Below, one piece after another: positions 45,822-57,772 of a DNA stretch of 64,000 nt. Location of the stretch: NCBI GenBank assembly GCA_034509755.1, contig JAVYJV010000044.1, positions 186,001 through 250,000 on the forward strand, given 5' to 3'. Numbering within the stretch: position 1 is the first letter of the stretch; the number at the start of each line of letters is the position of its first letter. The notes beneath the pieces are model-generated. The model was not told the origin of the DNA and made no database searches. It worked only from the letters and a program-made list of their open reading frames with translations. Made by a program: the position numbers and the translations under genes. The DNA comes from Anisodus tanguticus. Its lineage: Eukaryota > Streptophyta > Magnoliopsida > Solanales > Solanaceae.

Positions 45822-45829
45822 TATAAAAG
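45822..45829 (+). promoter_or_regulatory. TATA box of cuticle gene copy 2
   Basis: AAAGTATAAAAGGCTT contains a consensus TATAAAAG 112 bp upstream of the start codon. Transcription would begin near 45852-45855, giving a leader of about 80 nt. The match with the copy 1 promoter in sequence and spacing supports it. Confidence 0.78.
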
Positions 45830-45933
45830 GCTTTTTATTTTGTTTCTCAAAAATCATTTTAAGTTCAATTCTCTTATAATTATTACTTAAAAACAATTTA
45901 TTTTTTAAAAATTTCAATCAAAAAAAAATAAAA

Positions 45934-46560
45934 ATGAAAGTAATCATTAGTTTAATCTGTTTAGCTGTATGCACACAGGCCAGTTACTTACCTGCTGCTG
46001 CTATCACAACTAAAGTTATCTCTACAGGTACATCTACTCAATCCAGAAGCCAAGATGCTGCTGGAAATTACGCTTTTGCTTACAATGAACAACACGCAAC
46101 TGGTGGTTCAAGCCGTAAAGAACAAGGTGATGCATGGAATAACGTACAAGGATCATACACTTTAAATGTTGGTGATGGAAGACAAAGAGTTGTCAAATAC
46201 GTTGCTGATGCTGCTGGTTTCCGTGCTGCTATCTCAACAAACGAACCAGGTACTGCTGCTCAATCTCCTGCTGATGTTGCTTTAGCTACCCCATACTTAC
46301 CACCAGCTGCTCCAGAACCAATTGCTGTTGCTGCCGCTCCAGCTTTAGCTTATGCTGCTCCAGCTTATGCTCCAGCTTACGCTGCCCCAGCTTATGCTGC
46401 TCCAGCTTACGTTTCTCCAGCTTACGCTGCTCCATTGGCCGTTAAAGCTGAACCAATTGCATACGCTCCTGCTCTTTCTGCTTACTCAACCTCAATTAAC
46501 CATGCTGCTCCAGCTTATGCTGCTGCTCCATTAGCTTTAGCTAAATCCGGATGGTACTAA
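45934..46560 (+). CDS. chitin-binding cuticle protein, Rebers-Riddiford type, copy 2
   Basis: One exon encodes 208 residues. The signal peptide (MKVIISLICLAVCTQA) is followed by a region nearly identical to copy 1: STGTSTQSRSQDAAGNYAF, SYTLNVGDGRQRVVKYVADA and GFRAAISTNEPGTAAQSPAD. The C-terminal part (about 125-200) is a run of AAPAYAP/AAPAY units, more regular and longer than in copy 1. Such Ala-Pro-Tyr repeats are typical of sclerotised or flexible cuticle, where Tyr can be cross-linked. Codon use is strongly biased to GCT, CCA, TAC and ATC, unlike the surrounding A/T-ending genes, which suggests selection for high expression. The repeat also creates a spurious Leu/Gln-rich open frame in another phase. 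Confidence 0.95.
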   Translation: MKVIISLICLAVCTQASYLPAAAITTKVISTGTSTQSRSQDAAGNYAFAYNEQHATGGSSRKEQGDAWNNVQGSYTLNVGDGRQRVVKYVADAAGFRAAISTNEPGTAAQSPADVALATPYLPPAAPEPIAVAAAPALAYAAPAYAPAYAAPAYAAPAYVSPAYAAPLAVKAEPIAYAPALSAYSTSINHAAPAYAAAPLALAKSGWY

Positions 46561-47573
46561 ATTTGAATACCTTTATTTGTTTTATAAAACTTAATTTTTT
46601 AGAATCAGTTTTTATTTTTATAAGTTATAATCAATTTATTGTTAACAAAATTTTTGTCGATCTCTTACGAAGTGTTTAAAAACTTCTAATGTTTTTGAAT
46701 TTGTAAATTTATCTTTGTTTACAATAAATTTTAAAACTTTTGTTTGATAAAATTATTTTAATATTCATTTTTGAAAAAAAATTAATTTAATTTTATCAAA
46801 TTTTTTTCAAATAAAAGAGTTTATTTTTTGAATAAACTTAGAACGATTCTAAATTAATTGCAAAAGATTTAGCTGAATAAAAAAAAATTAATACTTTGAA
46901 ATGATCTCTTTTTTTATAGCTTAAGGATATTGAGTTTGATGCTTAATTTGTTTGAAACAATTATTAACTTTCACCTTTAGTTTTATTAAGTTTTTAATAT
47001 GATCTTGATAAGTTATAATTATTTTTATTTAAATTTATTATTTTTTAAAGAACTACCTATTTATTTAAAAATTTAGCTTAAGGTTCATATAAAGTATTAA
47101 AGGCCAATAGATCGGTCAATCTATAAGCTATTCAAAGATATACAGCTAGTCATTGTGTAATAAATATTTAATAGAAGATAAGCTTGAACTATTTCTTTTT
47201 TAATATAATACTTGACTTGATTGGCCTGAAAAGTTTTATAAACAATTATTTAAAGCTTACTTCCGTAAATTTATATTAAAAAATTATAATAAAAAAATTA
47301 TTCTTTTTACAAAAAAAAATATTTCAAGAGCTCATTTTTTTAAATTATCATTTGTAAAATACTTGATGATATTAAAATTAAGATTTAATTTAAAAAACAA
47401 AACTTTATTATCTTAGAATTTTTTACGTATAACTCATAAATTAATTTAAAAAAAGGTAATTTTTGCAGATAAAAACACATAAATTCTATTTTTTACATTT
47501 AGATTAAATTTTGACTTTGACTTAATTTAAAAAAATTTTTTTTTTTCAAATTCAATTAAAAAATTGAGTTGTA
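46561..47573. other. AT-rich spacer
   Basis: About 1 kb between cuticle gene copy 2 and the myo-inositol transporter, both on the plus strand. I see no coding or RNA signal. Confidence 0.5.
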
Positions 47574-49971
47574 ATGATAAATTATTTTACTGTAAAATTA
47601 TGTTCTTTAACAGCTATGACCGGATTTTTATTCGGGTATGACACTGGAATTATATCTGGATCAATGATATTCATTAAAGATGAAATGGAACTTTCTACTT
47701 TTTGGATTGAATTAATTGTTAGTTGTACAGTAGGGTAAGAATTTAAAAAGAATTAATTTAATTAAATTAACGGTAATTTATAAAAAAAGTTTTGCATGGT
47801 TATCCGCGTGGTCTTCAGCATTTATTTCAGATAAAATAGGAAGAAAATCAATGATAATTTTAACAAGTATTTTGTTTATGATTGCATCTTTAGTTATGGG
47901 TTTAGCACCAGATAAAAATATACTTTTACTCGGAAGAGCTATTGCAGGTTAAAATTTTTTTTAAAGTTGTTTTTTTTCTGCATTAAAGCTTTAATCAGTT
48001 ATCTTTAAGATATACTTTCTTTCTTTATATAATCATTTAATTATAATTTTAATTAATAGTTTCTTAAGCTAAAACTTTCAAAAACTATTAGTTTAATTTA
48101 TTTTAATTTATAAACTAAAAGTATTTTTTAACTAAATAGGTTGTGCTGTGGGTTTAGGATCAATTTATGCTCCAATTTATATTGCTGAACTAGCTCCAAA
48201 AAAACATAGAGGTTCTCTTGTAACATTCAATTCAGCATTTATCACTTTTGGTCTATTTGCTTCTACTTTACTAGCAAGTTTTTTTTCATATTTACCAAGC
48301 CACATTGGTTGGAGGTAAATTATTTTTTTTAAATGCAATTTTCAATTTAATTTTTTTTTTCTATTAAATTTCATTTAGATTCATGCTTGGTTTTGCAAGT
48401 CTGCCATCTTTTTTGCAAATGGTCGGTTTTTATTTTATGCCAGAAAGTCCTAGATGGTTATGTATATTAGGAAAATATGATGAAGCTCTTGAAATAATGA
48501 TTAAAATTTATGGAGATATAGATATAGCTAAAGAAGAATTAAATTTAATTAAAAATTCCTTTAATGTTGATCAAAAACTTGATTCTTTTAAAACAAATAA
48601 CTTTGATGATAATAACAATGAAAGCAAAGTTGATGATTCAAAGAACGTTAAAGTTGAAACAACTATTACAAAACAATTGAATGAAAGTTATTTTGTTAAA
48701 TTAAAAAAAGTCTTCAATAATAAAGAAACACGTTATGCGTTAATTATTGGATGTTCTTTACACATGGCACAACAATGGTGTGGTATAAACACAATCATGT
48801 ATTATGGAGCAATAATAATACAAATGTCAGGTGTATTAAGTAAACGTATTTCTATTTGGTTTACTGTTGTTGTTGCAGTAACTAATGCATTAACAAGTTT
48901 AATTGGTTTATTTATAATAGATAAAGTAACTAGACGTAAACTTACATTAATAAGTATGGTGGGGATAGTAATTTGCTTAGCTTTAATGGGCATCATATTC
49001 ACAAAAATTCAAAAGTAAGTGCTGCAGTCTTTATTTGAAAAAAAAAAAAAATTTTTTTTTAATAATTTTTTTTAAAATTTTTAATAATTTAACTATCATT
49101 AATTTTTCAGAAATTCATTAACTTTATTATCTTAATTTAAACAGTTTTATTAAGCCTTTCTAAAAAAATTGTATCTTTATAAATAAATTCAAGCTCAATG
49201 AAAGCTTTTTATAATTTTACACAACTCTTTTCTAAAGCCTTCAAACCTAATTAGAACATTAATAATTTTTTTCCTTTTGGTTTAATTCAATTGTAATTAA
49301 AGTTGACAAAATGTATTAATTTTACATTTAATTTTTACATAACCTTCTACTTAAATTAAAAATTTAATTTACTTTTTTTTTAAAAATATTTTAGAGATGA
49401 GTTACTGATTAACCCAACAAACTCAAGTTTAATGAACAAAGAATTAGAATATTGTAATAAATTATCAACTTGTAATAGTTGTTTAAATGATAAAAAATGT
49501 GGCTTATGTTTTAATTCAAAAGATTTAGCTAATGGACAATGTTTACCTAGATCAAATGATATAAAAAAATCAATTGCAAATACAAGTTGTGAATTTGGTT
49601 CAAATGAAGACTTGAATAATTTTTTTACAACAGAATACTGTCCGAATGAGAATGGTTATTTAGTTTTAATTGTTTTATGTTTATTTTTATTTTGTTTTGA
49701 ATTTGGTATTGGGCCAATGGCATGGGGTATAAATTCAGAAATTTATCCAATGTGGGCAAGATCAGTATCTGTTTCATTTGCAGCTTCATTTAATTGGCTA
49801 AACAACATGATTGTTTCATTTACATTTTTAACAATATCAGAATATATTTCAATGCAAAATACATTTTATCTTTACATGCTTATATCTACTTTTTTCACAT
49901 TTATTTTTTATTTTTATTTACCAGAAACAAAACATAAATCAATGGAAGATTCATTAATATTTAGACATTAA
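47574..49971 (+). CDS. SLC2A13: proton/myo-inositol cotransporter (SLC2A13/HMIT type)
   Basis: Five exons (47574-47734, 47790-47947, 48140-48314, 48379-49014, 49395-49971) encode 568 residues. HMIT is a 12-segment major facilitator protein that takes up myo-inositol with protons. Hallmarks are GFLFGYDTGIISGSM in segment 1, DKIGRKS after segment 2, PIYIAELAPKKHRGSL, MPESPRWLCILGKYDEA, the segment 7 motif QQWCGINTIMYYGA, DKVTRRK, and the closing LPETKH. The large extracellular loop between segments 9 and 10 (about residues 385-445) keeps the Cys-rich pattern of HMIT (CNSCLNDKKCGLC), which separates it from ordinary glucose transporters. Segment 11 has GPMAWGINSEIYPMWAR. The cytosolic tail is shorter than in the human protein. 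Confidence 0.95.
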
Positions 49972-50338
49972 ATTTTTTTTGTAGTTTGACTTTATACAAT
50001 TTTAAAACCTTAATTTAAAAAATATTCATGCTGGTAATGAATAGACTATAAACAATTTAGCTGTAATTTTGTCAATTAATTTATAATTTTTGTATTTAAT
50101 TATAAACAATTTTATATTAATTAAATTATTTTCAAAGCTTATTTGCACATATTTGTTAATTATTCATTTTAAATTTTTTATAAAAACTGTTCAAATTTAA
50201 GGAAACTTTTACCTACAAATTTTATTTTAAAGTTTATTCTTTCAAAATACTTTAAAATCTAATTTAAACTTAATTATAATTATTTTTTTTTTAATTAAAA
50301 AAAAAGATAAAACTTTTGAAAAATAAATAAAATTTTTT
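49972..50338. other. convergent spacer
   Basis: This 367-bp AT-rich stretch lies between the stop codons of the inositol transporter (+) and the secreted Asn-rich gene (-). No feature is seen. Confidence 0.5.
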
Positions 50339-52520
50339 TTAATTAGTTGTACTATTAGGCTTTAACCGGGGTATATCAACGTCTGTATCAAAAGCATAAA
50401 ATATTCCAGGTAATAATTCAGAGTTAAATGAGTAACGATTATTTGCGTTTATTGTATTACGATTATTTATATTACGATTATTTGTATTACGATTATTTGT
50501 ATTTATAATAAAATTATTACTAATAAATGGTTTCACTGTTGTTGTTCTTAAATTAGGTATATGTATTAAACGATGATTATTTAATAATGAGCGAGCTGAA
50601 TTTGTTCTCAAAGCGGACGATCGGCGAGCTGAAAATCTTATATTTTCATTTACTCTATTTGAACGTGATCTATTTAAAATTGATGTAGGAAAAACTGAAT
50701 TTGAATTAATTGAATTTATTGAATCTGTTGGTTTTAAAGTAGTAGAAGTATTAAATGAATTTCTAATCAACGTTGAAGGTGTTGTTAAAGGCTTAGTAAA
50801 GTTACTTGTAGAATTAAATGGTTGATTAAAAGTTTCATTTGTTGTATTCATTATTCTAATGATTGGGTTACTTGTTGTTGATGTAGTTGAATTACCGGAA
50901 ATTAAGGATGAAAAAATATTTGTTAATTTCTCATCTATAATTGATCTATTTACTGATGAATTAGTTACATTTAGCTCTCTGTTAATTCTCAAAGAATTGA
51001 AATCATTTCTACTTGTATCTAAAGCTGTTGTATTGATTAACAAAATATTTTCACTTGAATTATCTGACAAATTAATTCTTAAATTGTCTAAAACTTCATT
51101 AGAGCTATTCATTAATGAATCATTTTTGTTTCTTGTATTTAAAGAGTTATTTAAGTTATTATAAATACTATTATTTGAAAAAAATAAGGAAAAAATATTA
51201 TTATTCACATTAGAATTTGATGGTAAACGTGAAGAATTATTTATTGGTTTATTAATAAAATCTAATATTGTAGTAATATTTGAGGGTGAAATTCTATCTG
51301 GGACAATTGAACTATTAACTAAAGTATTAACAATTGAAGATATATTTGAATTCCTATCAATTATCGATGAGGGAGATGTAATATTTATGATAGGAGAAGC
51401 TGTAGTTGTTGAAATAACAGGTTTTCTTGTATTTGAAGAATTATTTGAAATTAAATTATTTAAAATAAAAGTTCTGTTATTATTCATGTCATTATTAATT
51501 AATCTTGGGATATCTTCGTCAGTTCTAAATTCATTTATATCTAAATTTGTTTCAGGAGAATTTAAATTGTTATTATTAACTTCTAAAAAGTTATTGAATG
51601 CTGAAGATGAATTCGTTGGTTCAATCAAACTTCTTGTTGAGCTGTTACGTAAAGGTATTAAATCATTTATAAAATTTGTATTCAAAAGCTCGTTATTAGC
51701 ATTATTATGAAATCCTACTTCAATTGAATTATTTGCAAAATTAGACCAATGATCTCCAGAAAATGGACATCTTTTACATTTTTTAACACATTTTTCTTTT
51801 TGAAGACATTCTGAAACTTCATTAATACAACTCCAATGTTTTTTATCTAAAGGAATTTTAAAAAAACAATCTTCATCTATAATACAGTCAGCATTCTCCT
51901 CTTCAACGATTTCAATTTCATCTCTTAAATTACAATCTGCAACTAAACATTTTCCCCTATTACAATTAAAATTGAATGGACATTGAAGATCATTTCGACA
52001 AGGCAATGAAGCTAAAGTAAAAAATAAATTTACATAATTTTTATAAAAAAAGAACCTTCATTTTAGTTTATCTTATCATATTTGAAATCTATAAAAATTG
52101 AGATTAAAAAAATTGATTTTCTTTTAAAAAATACTAATTTGAAGGCCATTCACCGATTTTGTAAGTTTTTTTTTGATAAAACTTAAAGATGAAAATTTAA
52201 GTGGATGAAAAACCAGCTAGTTGAACCGGCTTTTCAAGCAAATATATTCAAAAAAACTTTCAAATTTTTCAAATATGATGAAGATAAGAAAAATACTTAC
52301 AACAACAGTTGAAAGTGATGTTAATCATTGAAGGACCATAGGTTGATAACAAAACAACATTATAATCAGATATTTTTGAATTTTTTATTCGACAATCATT
52401 TATCAATAATTCAGCATTTCCCTCTTGATTGATAGCAGTTTCATGAAACTCATAACGAATACATTGGTCACAAATATTATTCACAAATAGTGACAATAAA
52501 AAAACCAAAAAAAAAAACAT
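50339..52520 (-). CDS. secreted Cys-rich and Asn/Ser/Thr-rich protein, unrecognised
   Basis: Two minus-strand exons (52301-52520, 50339-52011) encode 630 residues. A signal peptide (MFFFLVFLLSLFVNNICDQC region) is followed by a Cys-rich part to about residue 165 with motifs such as PCRNDLQCPFNFNCNRGKC, DCIIDEDC and ECLQKEKCVKKCKRC. The spacing resembles small disulfide modules of arthropod extracellular proteins, but I cannot name one. The remaining 450 residues are dominated by Asn, Ser, Thr and Ile with dozens of N-x-S/T sequons, so they are probably heavily N- and O-glycosylated. A short Asn-Arg-Asn-Thr tandem repeat sits near residues 575-605. No membrane anchor is seen. It may be an extracellular-matrix, mucin-like or cuticle-associated protein. 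Antisense open frames here are shadows of its biased composition. Confidence 0.72.
50428..50514 (-). repeat. coding tandem repeat encoding Asn-Asn-Arg-Asn-Thr/Ile units
   Basis: Within the secreted protein gene, the 18-21-nt unit read on the plus strand as ACGATTATTTGTATT recurs about four to five times (ATTACGATTATT...). It encodes alternating Asn, Arg and Thr or Ile residues. It probably expands by slippage. Confidence 0.75.
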
Positions 52521-54579
52521 CACGATTCAAAAAAAAATAATTAGACAGTTATAAAGTCTTATTTTTAAACTTTTAATATAAATTATTTAAAAGGATAAAT
52601 TGAAAAAAAAAAATTTTTTTCTACTTAATCATCAAATTGAAGTTTTAATATAATCGATGAACTTAAAAACAAAAAAATTTGACTTTTTTAAATTAATTTA
52701 AAAAAATAAACTTAATTTTTAGTCAGACTTGATCTTGATTTAATTAGTCTTTGACTTATCACAGTAAATTTTTGAACTACTGAAGCCCGTTTAATACAGT
52801 TGCTTCTTTCTTTTGATGATTTCTTTAAGGACATTTTGCCCTTGTCACATTTTACCAAAAATTTTTAATTTTAACTATTTTTATGTATAAAACCTTGTTT
52901 ATAAAGTTTTAATCTTTTAATTGTTTAACGTAAACATTAGAAAAATTATAAAAATAAACTGAATAAAAAACTTTTGTTTAAACAAAAATTAGTTGTTTAA
53001 TTTTATGAAAAATAATTGATTAGCTTTAAACTATGAAAATAATTAAAAAAAACTTATTTAAACTTATTTAAAATATTTTCAACTTTTTAAGAACAAAAAA
53101 AAAATTTTTTTTGATAAAAACTAAGAATTTAACAGAAGAAGCGTGAAACAAGTAATGAATACATCTAAACTATCTGTTGCTTTTTCAAGTTGTTTTTTGA
53201 ACTTCTTAGTTTGGTCGTTTTAACTACAGTTCGAATATACATTTATCTTAATAACAATTCTATAAGCACCAGCTAAAAATATAATAATAAACTGGCCGAT
53301 CTGGCTTTTTTACTTTTTTTTTCTCTTTTTAAAATAGTTCTAAAATTTTTTTTTTCATTTTGAAATATTAAACCGAATTTTGACTGCTAGTAAAATTTCA
53401 ATTAAGAAAATGTAAAAGTTTTTTAGAAAAAAAATTAATTAAATTTAAAAGCTTAAATTAATTTGAAAAAAATTTTGATTCAGAATGTATGTTTAATCTA
53501 TTTAAGTAGAAATTTGTGATTCAAAAAAAAGTAATTTTTTTTTAACAAATAAATTGTCTTACATCATTAAAAACTTTTTTAAGTCATCTTAACAAAAAAA
53601 AACTCTCTAAAGAAAATGTGTAAAAAACTTTTTCAATTGATTGCACGACGAGTTCATTTTTTCTTATTTATTTTTTAAGATCATTTTTTCTTAATAGATA
53701 TATTATAACAATTGAAATAACTAAAAAGTTTATTAAGATCAGTTTAGAAATTTTTTAATAAATTTAAAAACCATAAAAAAGAATCGATTTATAAAAAAAG
53801 TTTTAAAGCGATGAGGAAAGGATTTATGAAAAGTAATTAAGGCCTTGTTTTTCTTTATTTATCATAATTCTTTTTAATGAAAGATAAAAATTATTTTAAT
53901 TAACGACACTAAATTAAAATTTAAGCAAACAATACTAGTCAATGTTAAATTGAATTTTTTATGTGAAAAATTTTTAAATTAATTTATGATTTTTCTCAAT
54001 ACTTCACTTTTTGTCGTTGGGGCAGTTTGTTAATTGAAACATTTAATTTTTTTTGAAGGTGAATAAAATTGCCTTTAAGTTAGAATAAAAATTAAAAACT
54101 TAATATACACCGAACATTTTTTGAAAGTATTTTTCATAAAGAACATGATAATTAAAAATACTGTAAGCAGATCACATATTCTTAATTATTAATTACATCC
54201 TTTTTAATCAGCATTTATGATAAATTAAGTTTTAATATTCAAACTTTTTTTCTTAAAAAATTATGATCAGAATTTTTTTTAAAATTATTTAAATAGATTT
54301 ATTTGTCCACCTGCCAATTAAAATACCAAATTTTCATAAAATAATTTAAATAAAAATTCCAAGGTTAAAAAAATTTTATCAATTTTTAACAAAAATTAAC
54401 TCATTTTAATTGTCAAACAAATTTTTTTATTTTTTCTTTAATTTTTAAGCTAAAATTAGCTTAATAAAATATAAAAGCTTTGATTAAATTAAACACATTT
54501 TCAACTATAATACAAAATAAATTTTGGTAAAATATAAAAATAAAGAAGATTTTTGAATTAATATAATTTAAGAATATTT
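52521..54579. other. 2-kb AT-rich spacer
   Basis: It lies between the start of the secreted protein gene and the stop of the SLC26 gene, both on the minus strand. No convincing coding signal is found. Around 52730-52850 and 53150-53310 base composition is more mixed (for example CTGAAGCCCGTTTAATACAG), which could mark promoter or 5' UTR sequence. Confidence 0.45.
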
Positions 54580-57500
54580 TTAACTTTCAACATTTGTCAA
54601 TTTTCTAGAAAGTAATGGTGTATCAGATTTTAATACAGCTTCATGAACAGATGGAAATATCGTTGTATAAGGTGATTGTTCAAAAAATTTTATTCTGGTC
54701 AACATTGAAATAACTGGAGGTGCTAATGCAGCTAAACATACCTGAATGTTAGCTTGTTGCAATTTATTTGACATCTAAAAACAAGTTATTTATAAAAAAA
54801 AAAAATAAATAAATTAAAAGTTTAATTAAGCTAAAAGTTCAAGTTTAATTAAATTTATTAAAAAAATTAAATAAATTAGTTACCTCAGCAATTGCCTCAA
54901 CACCGTTTGTATCAATAAAGCTCATAGCAGAACAATCAAGAATTAACACATTTACTGGCCCATAATCACAACCCTCAATACAGCCTTTAAATACCTGATT
55001 CTTTAAAGTGCGTTTTAAAATTTGTTCTTGGAACATATCTTTGTTCATAAAAAATAAAGGAGATGAAAATTGTATTATTTTTATACCAGGTATTTCTTTT
55101 ACAGCTCGATGTTGACGTATATCTAAATAAATTTCTGTATATGGTAGCTGACCAAGTAAACGTAATTTAGGATGATAAAAACGCATAACAATTGTGATAA
55201 CAGAAAAAATGGCACCTGCAATTAATCCAATATCAATTCCGAAACAAACAACTGCAACAAATGTAACTAACCAAATAAGCTAAAATAAATTTTATTAAAA
55301 ATAAGTTAAAAATAGATTTTAGCAACTTACACCTTCATAACGTGAAATTTTCCAAGCTTTAGGAAACTCCATGCACTGACATAAAAGAGATTTTTGTGCA
55401 CATATGATAATTACTGCAACTACACATTTTGGTAAAAATGTTAATACAGGTGCCAAAATTAAAAGAATCATCAATAAAATGCAACAAGAAATTAAAGAAG
55501 CGACTTGTGTTTTAGCTAAGCTACCCATCACAGATGCTCTACTAAGAGATGCTGTTGCAGGAAAACAACTAAAAAATGAGGAAGCTAAATTTGATACTCC
55601 TAAAGCAAAAAACTCTTGATTTGCTCTGATTGTGTAGTTATGCTTTTTGGCATACATTTTAGATAATGATAACGCAGAAGCATAAGAAACTAAAGCTAAC
55701 ATTAACGAATCTAATAAAATATCTTTTCTTGTAACTAAATGAAGAAGAGGTAATTCCGGTGGAGGTAAACTGAAAATTGAATTAATAAATTGAATTAAAA
55801 CTTAAAAAAAATTTTTAAACTTACCCTGTTGGAATTTTACCCATAATTGTAACATTATAATTATCTTTAATGCTTAAAAAATAGGATAAACTTGTTGAAA
55901 AAATTATTACTATTAAATCAATCGGAACTGGTAAGCTGAAACGTTTTTTAACTCTTTTTTCTAATATTTGACGATAGCCCATAATTATAGTAAAAACAAT
56001 TATTGATAATATTAAAGAAGGTAGTTTCAAAAAATTTGCATTTTTTGCAATGTCCATTGCAGACTTGAAAAAAAAATAAAAGTTAACTTTTAAAGAAACT
56101 ATTTGATTTAAAATCTTACATAAAAAACTGCGAAAGGCGAACTTTCAATTTTTTTTGCATGAATCTCAAGAACAGAAGGAATTTGAGAAACTACAACATG
56201 TACAGCTGCACCACATGAAAAACCAGAAACTAAGCGATCAGATAAAATAATAGATATTGCACCCATTTGAAAAATACCTTAAAAAAGATTTTTAGTTATT
56301 GTAGTTGATAAAAAAGTTTTTATTACCCATTATAATTTGAAATGATCCAACTAAAAAACAAAGTACAACTAATAACTGTATAGCACTACAATCAAGATCA
56401 TATGAATAAAGTTCTGAAGGAATGACTTTAATAGATTCATTCGATTTTAGTGTACCATTGCTTGTGACATATTTATCATAGTTAAGGCTATGGTAGTTTT
56501 TGACTACTTGAGAAAGCATCATATCTAAAACAGACATTGTACCTTAAAAAAAAAATTTATATTAATTGATACAAAATATTTTTAGCTAAAATGATAAACA
56601 AGCTTAATTAGCAATAAATTGTTTAAATAATTAAATTAATCAATTAAGTTGTAAAATAAGTTGAAAATTTGAATTAATTTACATAAGCTTTTTGTAATTC
56701 GAACGAACAATTAAATTAAACTTTAGATTTTATAAGAATAATGTTTTTTTAAAGTTTATTAGTTCAAAAAAACCTAAAATTATTTCAACTGTTGAAAGAA
56801 CTTTATTATTGTGAAGTAAATTTTTTAGTTTATTATGTTTTTAGTTTATAATTAACATTGATGAGCTATTTTATTTTATTTGTTTATTTTGTTTTTGAAA
56901 ATAGGCTAAGCAAGGTGAATTTAAAAAATTAATTCTAACATTCATCACGAGTTAATTAATTCAGCTTTAAACTAAAAAAATTAATTTTTTTAAAAACAAT
57001 TTTTGATTATAAAGCAAAATAATAAAACTTATATATATATAAGAGATAAAAGATTATGATTTTTTTTTAAATACAACTTAAATTATTTGCTTAAAAAAAA
57101 CTTACCAACAGAAATATGTGAAGATGTACCAAGAAATGAGTAAATTAAAACTGGAAAAAAAGATGTGTATAAACCATAAACAGGAGGTATTCCTATCAAA
57201 AAACTATATGCAATACCTTGTGGTACATGTAAAATTGATATTGTTACACCACAAATCAAATCTAAAATTAAATCTGTTTTAAAGCTATAATTTCTTAATT
57301 TATCAAATAAAGGGAACATTGTTAACAATTGATCTTTTAATGAAAAATGTTTTGCTGATTTTGAACAATTACGTCCAATTCTTTTAATTAGTTTTGTTGC
57401 ATTAAAACTATTTTTACGAATATTAAAATCAGTCCATGTTATTTCATGATCATCGTAATCATCTTCAGATGAAATTTTATCAGCTAAACATTTTGGCAAA

Positions 57501-57772
57501 GAAGTTTCATCTGATAAATCTAAAGCTTGATTGCTGTAACTATTTGATATTTCTTTACAACTAGAACAATTACCTTCTTCTACTGTACAATTATTTTTAC
57601 ATTTATAGTTATTGTTTATACCACCAAATAATGATGGTGAATTTGAATAGCGATTAATTAAATTTTCTGAATTATTCCATGTATATGTATTATTTGAACT
57701 TAAATTAGTTAAACTACTTGAAGTTGCATCCTTTTGATCTGTTTTATCGTTATTATTCAAATTTGGTTTCAT
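54580..57772 (-). CDS. SLC26-family anion transporter with STAS domain
   Basis: Seven minus-strand exons (57106-57772, 56327-56542, 56120-56277, 55825-56063, 55331-55769, 54884-55279, 54580-54774) encode 769 residues. SLC26 proteins (prestin/pendrin/sulfate transporters) exchange sulfate, chloride, bicarbonate or oxalate at the plasma membrane. The N-terminal 150 residues are hydrophilic, Asn/Ser-rich and Cys-containing. The transport domain starts with TDLILDLICGVTISILHVPQGIAYSFL, PPVYGLYTSFFPVLIYSFLGTSSHISVG, and later FFSCFPATASLSRASV. The C-terminal STAS domain has VNVLILDCSAMSFIDTNGVEAIAEV and QQANIQVCLAALAPPVISML. The variable loop within STAS is short. The specific SLC26 subtype and substrate cannot be read here. 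The first intron (563 bp) is the longest in this gene. Confidence 0.94.

Larger units (their letters stand above)
42363..45933. other. 3.6-kb divergent spacer between the two cuticle genes
   Basis: Apart from the two promoters near its ends, this is AT-rich non-coding DNA. One unexplained open frame lies at 42674-42913 (see findings). GC-containing sequence also occurs at about 45420-45475 and 45580-45800, next to the promoter of copy 2, and may hold its regulatory sites. Confidence 0.5.

Noticed and set aside
45653..45850. 65-codon minus-strand frame upstream of cuticle gene copy 2
   Set aside because: No ATG start, no homology, and it covers the TATA box and presumed promoter of that gene.
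46352..46534. Leu/Gln-rich frame inside cuticle gene copy 2 (and a similar one in copy 1 at 41786-41974)
   Set aside because: Out-of-frame reading of the Ala-Pro-Tyr repeat; the Rebers-Riddiford frame is clearly the real one.
50859..51710. Two long plus-strand open frames opposite the secreted Asn-rich gene
   Set aside because: They are Leu/Phe/Ser-rich mirror images of Asn/Ser/Thr codons on the minus strand and lack splice signals or family similarity.
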